This document shows positions 45,525 through 53,010 of a stretch of 64,000 nucleotides of DNA, one piece after another. This stretch comes from Streptomyces lasiicapitis (GTDB taxonomy: Bacteria > Actinomycetota > Actinomycetes > Streptomycetales > Streptomycetaceae). The translations under genes were made by a program, and so were the position numbers. The notes below the pieces were generated by a model, which saw only the letters and a list, made by a program, of their open reading frames with translations, was not told the DNA's origin and searched no databases. The DNA lies in NCBI RefSeq assembly GCF_014646335.1, contig NZ_BMNG01000006.1:224625-288624 (forward strand), in the 5' to 3' direction. The first letter of the stretch is position 1. Each line of letters starts with the position of its first letter.

Positions 45525-46550
45525 ATGTCAGTCATCGCGCTGCTCGTCCTCGACGGCGTCCCGGCCCACCAGCTCACCACCCCCGGCCTGGTCCTGGACG
45601 CCGTCGCCCGCGGTGCCTCCGGGGACGCGTACGAACTGCGGGTCTGCGCCGTCCCGCGCACCGTCACCACCGCCGAGCCCGCGGCCCTGACGGTCACGGC
45701 GGACTGGGGCGTGGAGGGGCTGGAGAGTGCCGACACCGTGGTGGTGGCCGGGCACGGCGGGTTCCTGGACGAGCCGCCGGCGGGCGTGGCCGAGGCCCTT
45801 CGGGACGCCGTCGGCCGGGGCTGCCGGGTCGCCGCCGTGGGCACCGGCACGTTCACGCTCGCGGCGGCCGGGCTCCTCGACGGCCGCCGCGCCACCACCG
45901 TGTGGAGCCATGTGCCCGAACTGGCCGCGCGCCACCCCCGGGTGGACGTCGACCCGGCGGGGACCCTCGTCGCCGACGGGCCGTTCCGCACGTCGGCCGG
46001 GTTCCTCGGCGGCCTCGACGTCTGTCTGCGGCTCGTCGAGGAGGACCACGGCCCGGCCGCGGCCGCCGCGACCGCGCGCCGGCTCGTCCTGCCCGTGTAC
46101 GACGAGGCCGGTGCCGCGCGGGACGAACTCGACCGGGTGCTCGCCGAGACCGGCGGCCTCGAACCGACCGTCCAATGGCTGGAGGCAGGCCTGCACCGGC
46201 CGCTCACGCTCGCCGACATCGCCGCGCACGCCCGCCTCAGCGTCCGCACCCTGAACCGTCGCTTCCGCGCGCACACCGGCCTCAGCCCGCTCCAGTACCT
46301 GCTGCGCGCCCGCCTCGACCGGGCCCGCCGGCTCCTGGAGCACGACCAGGACGCCACGATCGAAGACATCGCCGTACGCGTGGGGTTCGGGTCGTCGGCG
46401 AGCTTCCGCCGACACTTCCGGCAGGCGACCGGCATGACGCCACGGGACTATCGCGCGGCCGTCGCTCCCGCTGCTCCCGCTGCTCCCGTCGCTCCCGCCG
46501 CTACCGCGCGGCCCGGGGCGGGCCCGCCTGAAGGTGGGCCTTCGCGTTGA
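45525..46550 (+). CDS. GlxA-family AraC-type regulator (second)
   Basis: A 341-residue paralogue of the first GlxA protein with the same domain order: DJ-1/PfpI-like N-terminus (VIALLVLDGVPAHQLTTP) and AraC DNA-binding C-terminus (LTLADIAAHARLSVRTLNRR, then FGSSASFRRHFRQATGMTP). The last 20 residues are Ala/Pro repeats and overlap the convergent lipoprotein gene by 50 bases. CATACT ends six bases before the ATG. Direct neighbour of the secreted trypsin, which may be its target. Confidence 0.88.
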   Translation: MSVIALLVLDGVPAHQLTTPGLVLDAVARGASGDAYELRVCAVPRTVTTAEPAALTVTADWGVEGLESADTVVVAGHGGFLDEPPAGVAEALRDAVGRGCRVAAVGTGTFTLAAAGLLDGRRATTVWSHVPELAARHPRVDVDPAGTLVADGPFRTSAGFLGGLDVCLRLVEEDHGPAAAAATARRLVLPVYDEAGAARDELDRVLAETGGLEPTVQWLEAGLHRPLTLADIAAHARLSVRTLNRRFRAHTGLSPLQYLLRARLDRARRLLEHDQDATIEDIAVRVGFGSSASFRRHFRQATGMTPRDYRAAVAPAAPAAPVAPAATARPGAGPPEGGPSR

Positions 46551-47133
46551 TCAGCGCGCGGGCCCGCAGGCGGCGCCACTCGGCGAGGTCGCCGCGGTGC
46601 CGGGTGCGGACCTCGGAGAGCGGCTCCTTGCGGAACGCGGCCTCCGGCTTGAGGTTGTTGATCACCGTCGACACGCGGAACCAGCGGCGCTGGTCGCCGT
46701 AGAGCGTGCGCTGGGCCGAGGCGAGACAGCCGTCGGTGTGGGCGCGGACCGAGTAGCCGGTGGGCAGGGTCAGCGAAAGCTCGGTGTGACCGGCGCCGAA
46801 CAGGGCGTGCGTGACCCGCTGTTGCTCGGCGGGGGACGGCGGGCGGCCGCGGTCGCCGGGGCGCGGCGGGGTCAGGCCCTGCCGGGTCAGACAGGTGTCG
46901 GTGAGCTTCTGCTGCGCCGTCTTGATGATGTCGTTCGGCGGCAGCGCGCTCGTACGGGACGGCGCGGCGGAGCAGCCGACGGCGAGGGGGGCCAGGGCGG
47001 CCAGGACGGTGAGGAGGGGGACGGCGAAGAGCCCCAGGGGGCGGCGCGGGGCGGGGCCGGGGTGCGGGTCGCGCGGGTCGTGGCTTTGCCCGGCTCGCGC
47101 CCCGGCTTCGCGTGGGGCGGCTTCGTGGCGCAT
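46501..47133 (-). CDS. Lipoprotein, function unknown
   Basis: A 210-residue exported protein. Hydrophobic segment about residues 34-52 ending in VGC gives a lipobox. The mature part (about 155 residues) has two cysteines (in DTCLTRQG and TDGCLASA) and no recognised motif. AGGAG is placed before the ATG. It overlaps the convergent GlxA gene, which is unusual by length (50 bases) but harmless because both frames are well supported. Confidence 0.75.
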   Translation of the reverse strand: MRHEAAPREAGARAGQSHDPRDPHPGPAPRRPLGLFAVPLLTVLAALAPLAVGCSAAPSRTSALPPNDIIKTAQQKLTDTCLTRQGLTPPRPGDRGRPPSPAEQQRVTHALFGAGHTELSLTLPTGYSVRAHTDGCLASAQRTLYGDQRRWFRVSTVINNLKPEAAFRKEPLSEVRTRHRGDLAEWRRLRARALINAKAHLQAGPPRAAR

Positions 47134-47327
47134 GCGGGCGGCTCCTGGGACTGGTTCGGCGCACAGTGCATGCGCACACTCCCCAGGGGCCGCCCGGCCA
47201 ATCGCGTTCCGGCCCGGACTTCACCCGGAACGGTGAGTTGTCGTACCTGGTGGGGTGCCGGGTCGGCCGCCCGGTTCCAGGCGTGGACGCCGGCACCTGC
47301 GGCGTCGGTGGGACGGCGGCCCCGACG

Positions 47328-47675
47328 CTAGTGGCGGCGCTGCTGCGTCGACGGGTGCGTACGGCGGTATCTGCGGTCCCAGCGTTCCTGGCGGGAACGC
47401 CGGATGCGGTAGTCGCGGTACGTGGCGGGGATGCCCCCACCGCCACCTCCGCCGCTACCTCCGCCGCCGGGCGCCCCGCCCGGTCCCGCGCCCGCGCCGC
47501 CGGGGCCGCCCGCCCTGGCCGAAGCCCCGCCGCCCGCGGGGCCTTGCCGTGCCGGGCCGCCGTCGTGACGGCGGACGAGGAAGTAGACGAGCGCCGCGGC
47601 GACGAGCCACAGCAGGGGCTGGTTGAAGCCCAGGGCGATCAGGATCGCCAACAGGGCGATGACGAGTACGGTCAT
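47328..47675 (-). CDS. Small membrane protein with Gly-rich linker
   Basis: A 115-residue protein. One N-terminal membrane helix (about residues 4-34), a Gly/Ala/Pro-rich segment (about 45-85) and a basic end with Arg/Tyr (RDYRIRRSRQERWDRRYRRT) that may bind membrane phospholipid or nucleic acid. Start has GGAGGTGCGG. Function unknown. Confidence 0.7.
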   Translation of the reverse strand: MTVLVIALLAILIALGFNQPLLWLVAAALVYFLVRRHDGGPARQGPAGGGASARAGGPGGAGAGPGGAPGGGGSGGGGGGGIPATYRDYRIRRSRQERWDRRYRRTHPSTQQRRH

Positions 47676-47849
47676 GGCCGCACCTCCGCACGCTGGAACG
47701 CGGGGGCCGATTCTTCGGTGGACAGGAGAGCGCGGGGTCCGCGTGCGTGGAGCGGGGGCGGCTCCGGAGCGCGGGCCTCGCGTCGCGGGGTCGTACGAGG
47801 GCTCGTTCGCCCTTGATGAGGCGGAGTCAACGCCCGCCGCCTCCGCCTG

Positions 47850-48230
47850 TCAATGCTCCTCGGAGGTGGTCGTCGCCGGGGGCTCGGGCGGGGTCTTGTG
47901 CACGTGCTTGAGCCTCATCCGGGTATCCACCGTGTCCGGGGGCGAAACCTGGTCCCAGAAGCGGTGGCAGCTCACGAAGACCGCCAGCTCCCGCTCCCGG
48001 TCGCGCAGCTTCTCGACCTCCGCCTGCTCGTCGGGCGTCCAGCCCGGGGAGGCCGGGCGCTCCACCTTGCGCCAGCCGTGGTTGTCGCTGAAGCCGTCCA
48101 GGGGCTCGACGGACCAGGGCAGCCGCTTCAGGAGCGTCTGCAGCTCCGATCTGACCTGGTGCAGCTCCTCCTGGCCGGCGAGGAGGTCGCTCGGGAACTC
48201 TTGCGCGGGGGTCGCGGGGGTTGCTGGCAC
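47850..48230 (-). CDS. Hypothetical helical protein
   Basis: A 126-residue cytosolic protein with a helical, charged middle (VRSELQTLLKRL, then EQAEVEKLRDRERELAVFVS) and a His in SCHRFWDQV. No family recognised. GTG start with a distant GGAG. Codon usage is normal. Confidence 0.65.
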   Translation of the reverse strand: MPATPATPAQEFPSDLLAGQEELHQVRSELQTLLKRLPWSVEPLDGFSDNHGWRKVERPASPGWTPDEQAEVEKLRDRERELAVFVSCHRFWDQVSPPDTVDTRMRLKHVHKTPPEPPATTTSEEH

Positions 48231-48307
48231 GGCCGTAATGCTACTCCTGTTCGAATTCGAGGGGCGAGTGGCTCGACGGGGGTGTCGCGCTGCGCGAGGC
48301 TGTACGT

Positions 48308-48541
48308 ATGTGCCGCAGCATCAAGACCCTTCGTCCGCCCGTCATCCCCGAGAAGGCCACCGACGACGAGATTCGGGCCGCCGCGCTTCAGTACGTGCGC
48401 AAGGTGTCCGGGTTCCGCGCCCCGGCCGCCCACAACCGCGAGGTCTTCGACCGCGCCGTCGCGGCGGTCGCCGAGGCCACGGCTGCGCTCCTTGACGACT
48501 TGGAGGTCCGGGGCACCCGGGCGGCACCGTCGCCCGGCTAG
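48308..48541 (+). CDS. DUF2277 protein
   Basis: A 77-residue protein beginning MCRSIKTLRPP, the signature start of DUF2277, a small family widespread in bacteria. It is helical and acidic, with no known function. An AraC-like or metal role cannot be inferred from sequence. Confidence 0.85.
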   Translation: MCRSIKTLRPPVIPEKATDDEIRAAALQYVRKVSGFRAPAAHNREVFDRAVAAVAEATAALLDDLEVRGTRAAPSPG

Positions 48542-48550
48542 CCCTCGCGG

Positions 48551-48731
48551 GTGCGCCCCAGTCCCGCTGATCGCCGCTTCGCGGCTCGTCCTCAATCGCC
48601 GGACGGGCTAGTGGGTCGCGGAGCGGGGTCTGGGGCGGAGGCCCAGGAAGGGCGGGTGGGTGGGGGAAAGCCCGTCCGGCGTTTGAGGACGAGGGCCGGA
48701 GGCCCGACAAGGGGGAGAGGGGCGTAGCCCC
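48551..48731. repeat. Dispersed intergenic repeat, inverted pair
   Basis: Two copies face each other: 48585-48609 on plus (GTCCTCAATCGCCGGACGGG) and 48669-48693 inverted, with the inverted copy extending to about 48731 in a block shared with 63 kb. They sit between the convergent DUF2277 and DedA genes and could fold into a long hairpin that ends both transcripts. Confidence 0.7.
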
Positions 48732-48732
48732 A

Positions 48733-49338
48733 TCAGGCGGGGCGGCGGACCAAGAAGGCTGCTGCTGCGCCTGCGGCGACGAGGGCGAGGACTGAGACAC
48801 CGGTCGCGAGCCAAGTGGCGCCCAGCCACTGCCCGCCGAAGTAGCCGAGCCCCACGCTGTACCCGGCCCACGCCACGCCCGCCAGGGCGGACCAGGGGAG
48901 GAAATCCCGCACTCGCCGGTGCGCGGCCCCCGCGCCGAGGGACACGATCGACCGCCCCGCCGGGGCGAAGCGGGCGATGACGAAGAGCACGCCCCCGCCA
49001 CGGGCGAGCGCCGTACCGAGGCGTTCCTGCGCGCTGGTCAGGCGGCGTGAGCGGGCGATGGCCCGGTCCAGGCGTTCGCCGCCGCGCCACGCAAGGCGGT
49101 AGGCGACCAGGTCACCGAGCACGGACGCCGTCGCCGCGCACAGCATGAGCAGCAGGATGTCCGGCACGTCGTTCGGGACCCGCCCCGTGCCCGAGCCGGC
49201 GGCCGCGGCGGCCGTCGCCGCGGTGATGACGAGCACCCCGCTCGGCAGCAGCGGCAGGAACACGTCGAACAAGACGGAGAGCGCCACGACCGCGTAGATC
49301 CATGGGCTGCCGGTCAGCGCCCCCACACTCTCCAACAC
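48733..49338 (-). CDS. DedA family membrane protein
   Basis: A 201-residue integral membrane protein. The DedA hallmarks are a conserved block with FDVFLPLLPSGVLV and, in the second half, RFAPAGRSIVSLGAG, the family's arginine-rich loop. DedA proteins are thought to act in lipid flipping (polyprenyl phosphate or phosphatidylethanolamine). GTG has GGGGAG six bases upstream; the frame is open further upstream without support. Confidence 0.87.
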   Translation of the reverse strand: MLESVGALTGSPWIYAVVALSVLFDVFLPLLPSGVLVITAATAAAAAGSGTGRVPNDVPDILLLMLCAATASVLGDLVAYRLAWRGGERLDRAIARSRRLTSAQERLGTALARGGGVLFVIARFAPAGRSIVSLGAGAAHRRVRDFLPWSALAGVAWAGYSVGLGYFGGQWLGATWLATGVSVLALVAAGAAAAFLVRRPA

Positions 49339-49618
49339 CGAAATCTCCCCGTTTCGCTCCCCCGGTCGGCAACTCGTCGCCGCGATGCGCGGGGAGCGGC
49401 GGGTGGCGGCCTTGTGACAGCGGTACAGCGTACGCCGCGCACTCGGCCGTAGATCCACTGGGGGCTCAGATGTTCGCCACGTCACGTTCACCCGGCTGCC
49501 GCCCCCGGTGCGGCGTACGTCCGCGAAGTCCCGTACGAACGAAGCAGAGGCGCACACAACGGGCGCCGGGTGGTGGGGCGACGGACTACGGGGACGACGA
49601 GAAAAGGAGAACTCGACG

Positions 49619-50167
49619 ATGGTGGCAGGAATACTCACCGCGGCCGTGACCGCGGCCGTGCTCGCCGCGAGCGGCGCCGCACCGGGCGAGGGCGCCGACT
49701 GCGTGCGCGCCGAGGGCCGGTTCACGCCGACGAAGACGCCCTCGCCCGCGCTCACTTACGACCGGAACCTCGTGCCGCCCGGCGCCCGCATCGAGGTCAC
49801 GCAGCGTCACGACAAGGGCGGCACCCGCGTCACCCTGCGCGTGCGCGGAGTCAAGCCGGGCTTCGCGTTCGGCGCGCATGTGCACCGCAAGTCGTGCGGC
49901 GTCGACCCGGCCGCGGCGGGCGGCCACTACCAGCACCGCCCGGACCCCGTGCAGCCGTCGAAGAATCCGGCCTACGTCAATCCGGACAACGAAGTGTGGC
50001 TGGACTTCACCGCACAGCCGGATGGCTCGGGGAAGGCCTCCGCGGTCCACCCCTGGGGCTTCAGGCCCGGCGAGGCGGGCGCGGTGGTGCTGCACCGCGA
50101 GCAGGGCGGGGCCGGGGACCGGGTGGCGTGCTTCACGGTGCCGTTCGAGCCGCGCGCCCACTCGTGA
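49619..50167 (+). CDS. Secreted CuZn superoxide dismutase-like protein
   Basis: A 182-residue exported protein. The signal peptide covers about residues 1-22. It resembles a CuZn SOD: HVH (H87, H89) and H103 as copper or bridging ligands, D129 near WLDFTAQPDGSG, and a further His (H159) late in the chain. Two cysteines (C93, C171) are placed for the SOD disulfide. Whether all metal ligands and the electrostatic loop are present needs an alignment, so activity is likely but not certain. AAGGAG precedes the ATG. Confidence 0.8.
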   Translation: MVAGILTAAVTAAVLAASGAAPGEGADCVRAEGRFTPTKTPSPALTYDRNLVPPGARIEVTQRHDKGGTRVTLRVRGVKPGFAFGAHVHRKSCGVDPAAAGGHYQHRPDPVQPSKNPAYVNPDNEVWLDFTAQPDGSGKASAVHPWGFRPGEAGAVVLHREQGGAGDRVACFTVPFEPRAHS

Positions 50168-50208
50168 CGTCCACGCGTGACGCCGACTCGTAGGCCGTCG
50201 CACGCGAA

Positions 50209-50256
50209 GGCGCCCCCTTCTCCGTACCGGGAACCACGTACGGAGAAGGGGGCGCC
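50209..50256. terminator. Bidirectional terminator
   Basis: Perfect 19-base arms (50209-50227 with 50238-50256) with a ten-base loop, between the convergent SOD-like and DoxX genes. Confidence 0.88.
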
Positions 50257-50288
50257 GCTCGTGCGCTCGTGTGCTGCGCTCGTGCGGA

Positions 50289-50750
50289 TCAGGCCGCGAT
50301 CGGGGTGCGCTCCCCGTCTGCCGCCGCCTTCGGCTCCCGCTCGCCGCGGGCCGCCGCGATGAAGCGGTCGAGGCCGAACGCGCCGGAGCCGGTGAAGACG
50401 AGCAGCAGCAGGGCCCAGCAGAACATCGCGGAGGCCTCGCCGCCGTTCTGTATCGGCCACAGGGACTCCGGCTGGTGGACCTTGAAGTACGCGTAGGCCA
50501 TCGAGCCGGACGACACGAGCGCCGCGGCGCGGGTGCCGAGGCCGAGCAGCACCAGGGTGCCGCCGACGAGCTGGATGACGGCCGCGTACCAGCCCGGCCA
50601 GGTGCCCGCGTCGACGGTGCCGCCACCGCCGTCGGTGCCGCCGAGGACGCCGAACAGCGAGGAGGCGCCGTGGCAGGCGAAGAGCAGGCCGACGACGATG
50701 CGGAACAGGCCGAGGGCATAGGGCTGGGCGCTGTTGAGACGTCCAGTCAT
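50289..50750 (-). CDS. DoxX family membrane protein
   Basis: A 153-residue membrane protein with four helices, typical DoxX pattern (GLFRIVVGLLFACHGASSLF near the N-terminus). DoxX-like proteins are linked to thiol and quinone redox stress in mycobacteria. AAGGAG precedes the ATG. A palindrome about 60 bases upstream (50810-50823) may be its operator. Confidence 0.85.
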   Translation of the reverse strand: MTGRLNSAQPYALGLFRIVVGLLFACHGASSLFGVLGGTDGGGGTVDAGTWPGWYAAVIQLVGGTLVLLGLGTRAAALVSSGSMAYAYFKVHQPESLWPIQNGGEASAMFCWALLLLVFTGSGAFGLDRFIAAARGEREPKAAADGERTPIAA

Positions 50751-50809
50751 GGTGGGGGACTCCTTCGGTCTTGGGTCGGTTGGGGACGGGAACCGATCGG
50801 AGACCCACA

Positions 50810-50823
50810 TTAGGTCCGCCTAA
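50810..50823. promoter_or_regulatory. Palindrome upstream of doxX
   Basis: TTAGG-TCCG-CCTAA is a perfect inverted repeat with a four-base centre, followed by CTAATTAG-type sequence. It could be a repressor operator. It matches the Streptomyces iron-box consensus only at about 12 of 19 positions, so I do not call it DmdR1/IdeR. Confidence 0.4.
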
Positions 50824-52805
50824 TTAGTACTTGCAACTTCAACATCTGAGTGTTTCGTGAGAATCTGCTGTATCCGGCCGTCCCGTGCGCCCCGGGGGCT
50901 CGGCACCATGGCGGAAACCGTCGCCGCCCGCAGCGCCGCCCGCGCCACCGCGTCCGCGTCCGACAGCGTCACCGAGTCCACCCCCGGCCTGGCCCCCGCG
51001 GCCGTCACCCAGTGCACCCCCTCCGTCGGCACCCCGAACGCGAACCTCCGCGCGTGGGCCCGGCCTTGACGGTCGATCAGGTGGTAGGGGCGGGGGGTGA
51101 CGTCGAGGCCGCCCGTCTCGTGGCCGTCGACGGTGTGCGGGCGGCACGCCCCGGACCGCAGCAGCCCCGCGAGCAACGCGTCGCCGGTGTGCCGCAGGTC
51201 CGGCTCGGGCAGCCGTGCCTCGATCAGGGTGGTCACCCGCACCTCGGAGCCCGGCACGTCCGGCGAGTGCGCGACGAACACGCCGTCCTCGCCGCGTACG
51301 TCGAGCCGCGGCCCCAGGACCTCCACCACGCCCGCCTCGACGAGCGCCGTCAGCTCCTCGATGCGGCGGCGGGGCGGACCGATCGACAGGAACGCGTTGA
51401 ACGGCGTGTACCAGCCGTCCAGATGGGCCCGCCGCGAGGCGCCCGCGAGACCGCCGTGGTCGACGGCGAGCCGCAGTTCGTTGCGCAGGTCACGGAGCAC
51501 GTCGAGGGCCGCCTTGAGCGGGCCCGCCACATTGCCGAGCGCGGCCTGCGCGGCGTCCTCGCGCAAGTGGCCGAGCAGCCAGGAGCGGAAGTCGCGCGGC
51601 GAGCGGAAGGTCTGTCCTTCGTACGGGCGCTCAAGGCGCTCCCAGGACCAGCGGTCGTCGGCGGCTGACCCGACCCCGAACCCGAACCCGAACCCGAACC
51701 CGAACTCGTCCAGGACCAGGGCCTCTTGGGGGCTGCCGTGGGCGGTGTCGAGGAAGCGGTCGCGGAAGGCGTGCGCCCGCTCTGTCGCGGTGGAGGCCCT
51801 TAGGAGCGTTGTGTAGTAGACCGTCTCCACCTCCTTGGCGACCAGCGGCCAGATCTCCGCCAGGAAGTCGGGCGCGTCCCCGCTGTCCGCGCGTTTGCGG
51901 AAGCGGGCGATCGCCTCCGGGGTGAGGACGGCCGGGTGGTGGCGGCCGTAGGGGCCCTTCGCGTTGTCGCCGCGCGCCTGGTACGGGACGCCTCGGCGTG
52001 AACCGGCGTACAGCCGGGGCTCGTTGCCGGAGGGGAGGTAGCGCAGTCCGCCGCGCTCGTCCGGTACGTAACGTCCGCCGCGCCCCTGCGTCAGGAGCGC
52101 CATGTGGTCGAAGAAGTTCAGGCCGAGGCCGCGGAGGAGGACCGGTTCGCCCGGGGCGAGGGCGGTGAGGTCGACGTCGGCGGGGTTGGCGGGCGGGAGG
52201 TGGCGCAGGCCGTGGCGGGCGGCGTACGCGCTCAGGTCCCGCTGCGGCCGGTCGCCGGTCGCGGGGAGGTGGCCCTGGGCGAGGACTACGGCCGAAAGCC
52301 CGGACACCTCACGGGAGTTGTCGTCGAGTACGAGGGTCTGGGTGCCGTCGGCCGTGTCGTCGAGGCGGACGGCGCGGGCGGCGTGTGTCTCGACGCGGAC
52401 GGCCACCGGGGCGGCCCGTACGGTCTCGGCGAAGAACCACTCCAGGTAGCGGCCGTAGTCGGCGCGCGTCGGGTAGTCGTCCGGGCCGAGCCCGGGTATG
52501 TGGCCGCGCGCGGCCCACTCGTACAGGCTCGGGCCCGGGTGGATCGGGCCCGCGCAGTCGACGCTCGGGTCGGTGAACAGGGTCACCTGGGAGGCGACGG
52601 TGTTCATCAGGAGCTCGGGGGACTGGGCGGTGCGCCAGACCCGGCCCGGCCCCGGTGGCGCCGGGTCGACCATGTGGACCGTCAGGCGGACGCCCGGGGG
52701 CAGCAGCTCGGTGGCCGAGGCGCACAGGCGTTCCAGGACGCTCGTGCCGCGAGGGCCGGCTCCTACGACGGCTATGGAGTGGTCGGCGGGCGCAGCAGCA
52801 GACAA
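50820..52805 (-). CDS. FAD/NAD(P)-binding protein, large single-domain oxidoreductase
   Basis: A 661-residue protein of the family with an N-terminal FAD-NAD(P)-binding domain: VVGAGPRGTSVLERL (GxGxxG dinucleotide motif) and further Rossmann-like strands. Related proteins are annotated as hypothetical or as monooxygenase-like, and no substrate is known. The middle has a Phe/Gly run (FGFGFGFGFG) coded by (CCCGAA)n on the plus strand at 51674-51707. The run is an in-frame hexanucleotide microsatellite. Start is the ATG at 52805. Confidence 0.8.
   Translation of the reverse strand: MSAAAPADHSIAVVGAGPRGTSVLERLCASATELLPPGVRLTVHMVDPAPPGPGRVWRTAQSPELLMNTVASQVTLFTDPSVDCAGPIHPGPSLYEWAARGHIPGLGPDDYPTRADYGRYLEWFFAETVRAAPVAVRVETHAARAVRLDDTADGTQTLVLDDNSREVSGLSAVVLAQGHLPATGDRPQRDLSAYAARHGLRHLPPANPADVDLTALAPGEPVLLRGLGLNFFDHMALLTQGRGGRYVPDERGGLRYLPSGNEPRLYAGSRRGVPYQARGDNAKGPYGRHHPAVLTPEAIARFRKRADSGDAPDFLAEIWPLVAKEVETVYYTTLLRASTATERAHAFRDRFLDTAHGSPQEALVLDEFGFGFGFGFGVGSAADDRWSWERLERPYEGQTFRSPRDFRSWLLGHLREDAAQAALGNVAGPLKAALDVLRDLRNELRLAVDHGGLAGASRRAHLDGWYTPFNAFLSIGPPRRRIEELTALVEAGVVEVLGPRLDVRGEDGVFVAHSPDVPGSEVRVTTLIEARLPEPDLRHTGDALLAGLLRSGACRPHTVDGHETGGLDVTPRPYHLIDRQGRAHARRFAFGVPTEGVHWVTAAGARPGVDSVTLSDADAVARAALRAATVSAMVPSPRGARDGRIQQILTKHSDVEVASTN
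51674..51707. repeat. CCCGAA microsatellite inside coding sequence
   Basis: Five to six perfect copies of CCCGAA (GGGTTC/GTTCGG family on the minus strand) that code for alternating Phe-Gly. Changes in copy number keep the frame, so the protein can vary in FG length between strains. Confidence 0.85.
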
Positions 52806-52861
52806 GAGCGTGACTCCCGGTACGGGTGGGGCGCAGGAAGCGGACGATGCGCTTCATCATG

Positions 52862-52995
52862 CCCTGCGGGGCTTTCCCCAGTCCCGCCCCTTCCCGGCTG
52901 TGACAATTTGCGGCTCCGCCGCGTGGAGGGGGCTGCCGCCCCCTGGACCCCCGCTATCGGCCTGAACGGCCTCGTCCTCAAACGCCGGACGGGCT
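52862..52995. repeat. Dispersed intergenic repeat, extended copy
   Basis: Contains the blocks CAGTCCCGCCCCTTCCCG, CCCCCTGGACCCCCG and GTCCTCAAACGCCGGACGGG in order. The same order recurs near 62.9 kb, and partial copies are at 48.6 kb. The end of the block continues into a terminator. Confidence 0.7.
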
Positions 52996-53010
52996 GAGAA
53001 TCAGCCCGTC
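52988..53010 (-). terminator. Terminator of the PhoD-like gene
   Basis: GACGGGCTGA and TCAGCCCGTC are perfect ten-base arms with loop GAA. The stem includes the PhoD-like stop codon at 53001-53003 and the end of a dispersed repeat. Confidence 0.75.

Noticed and set aside
50810-50830. Iron box for DmdR1/IdeR before doxX
   Set aside because: Only about 12 of 19 consensus positions match; no siderophore gene is adjacent.
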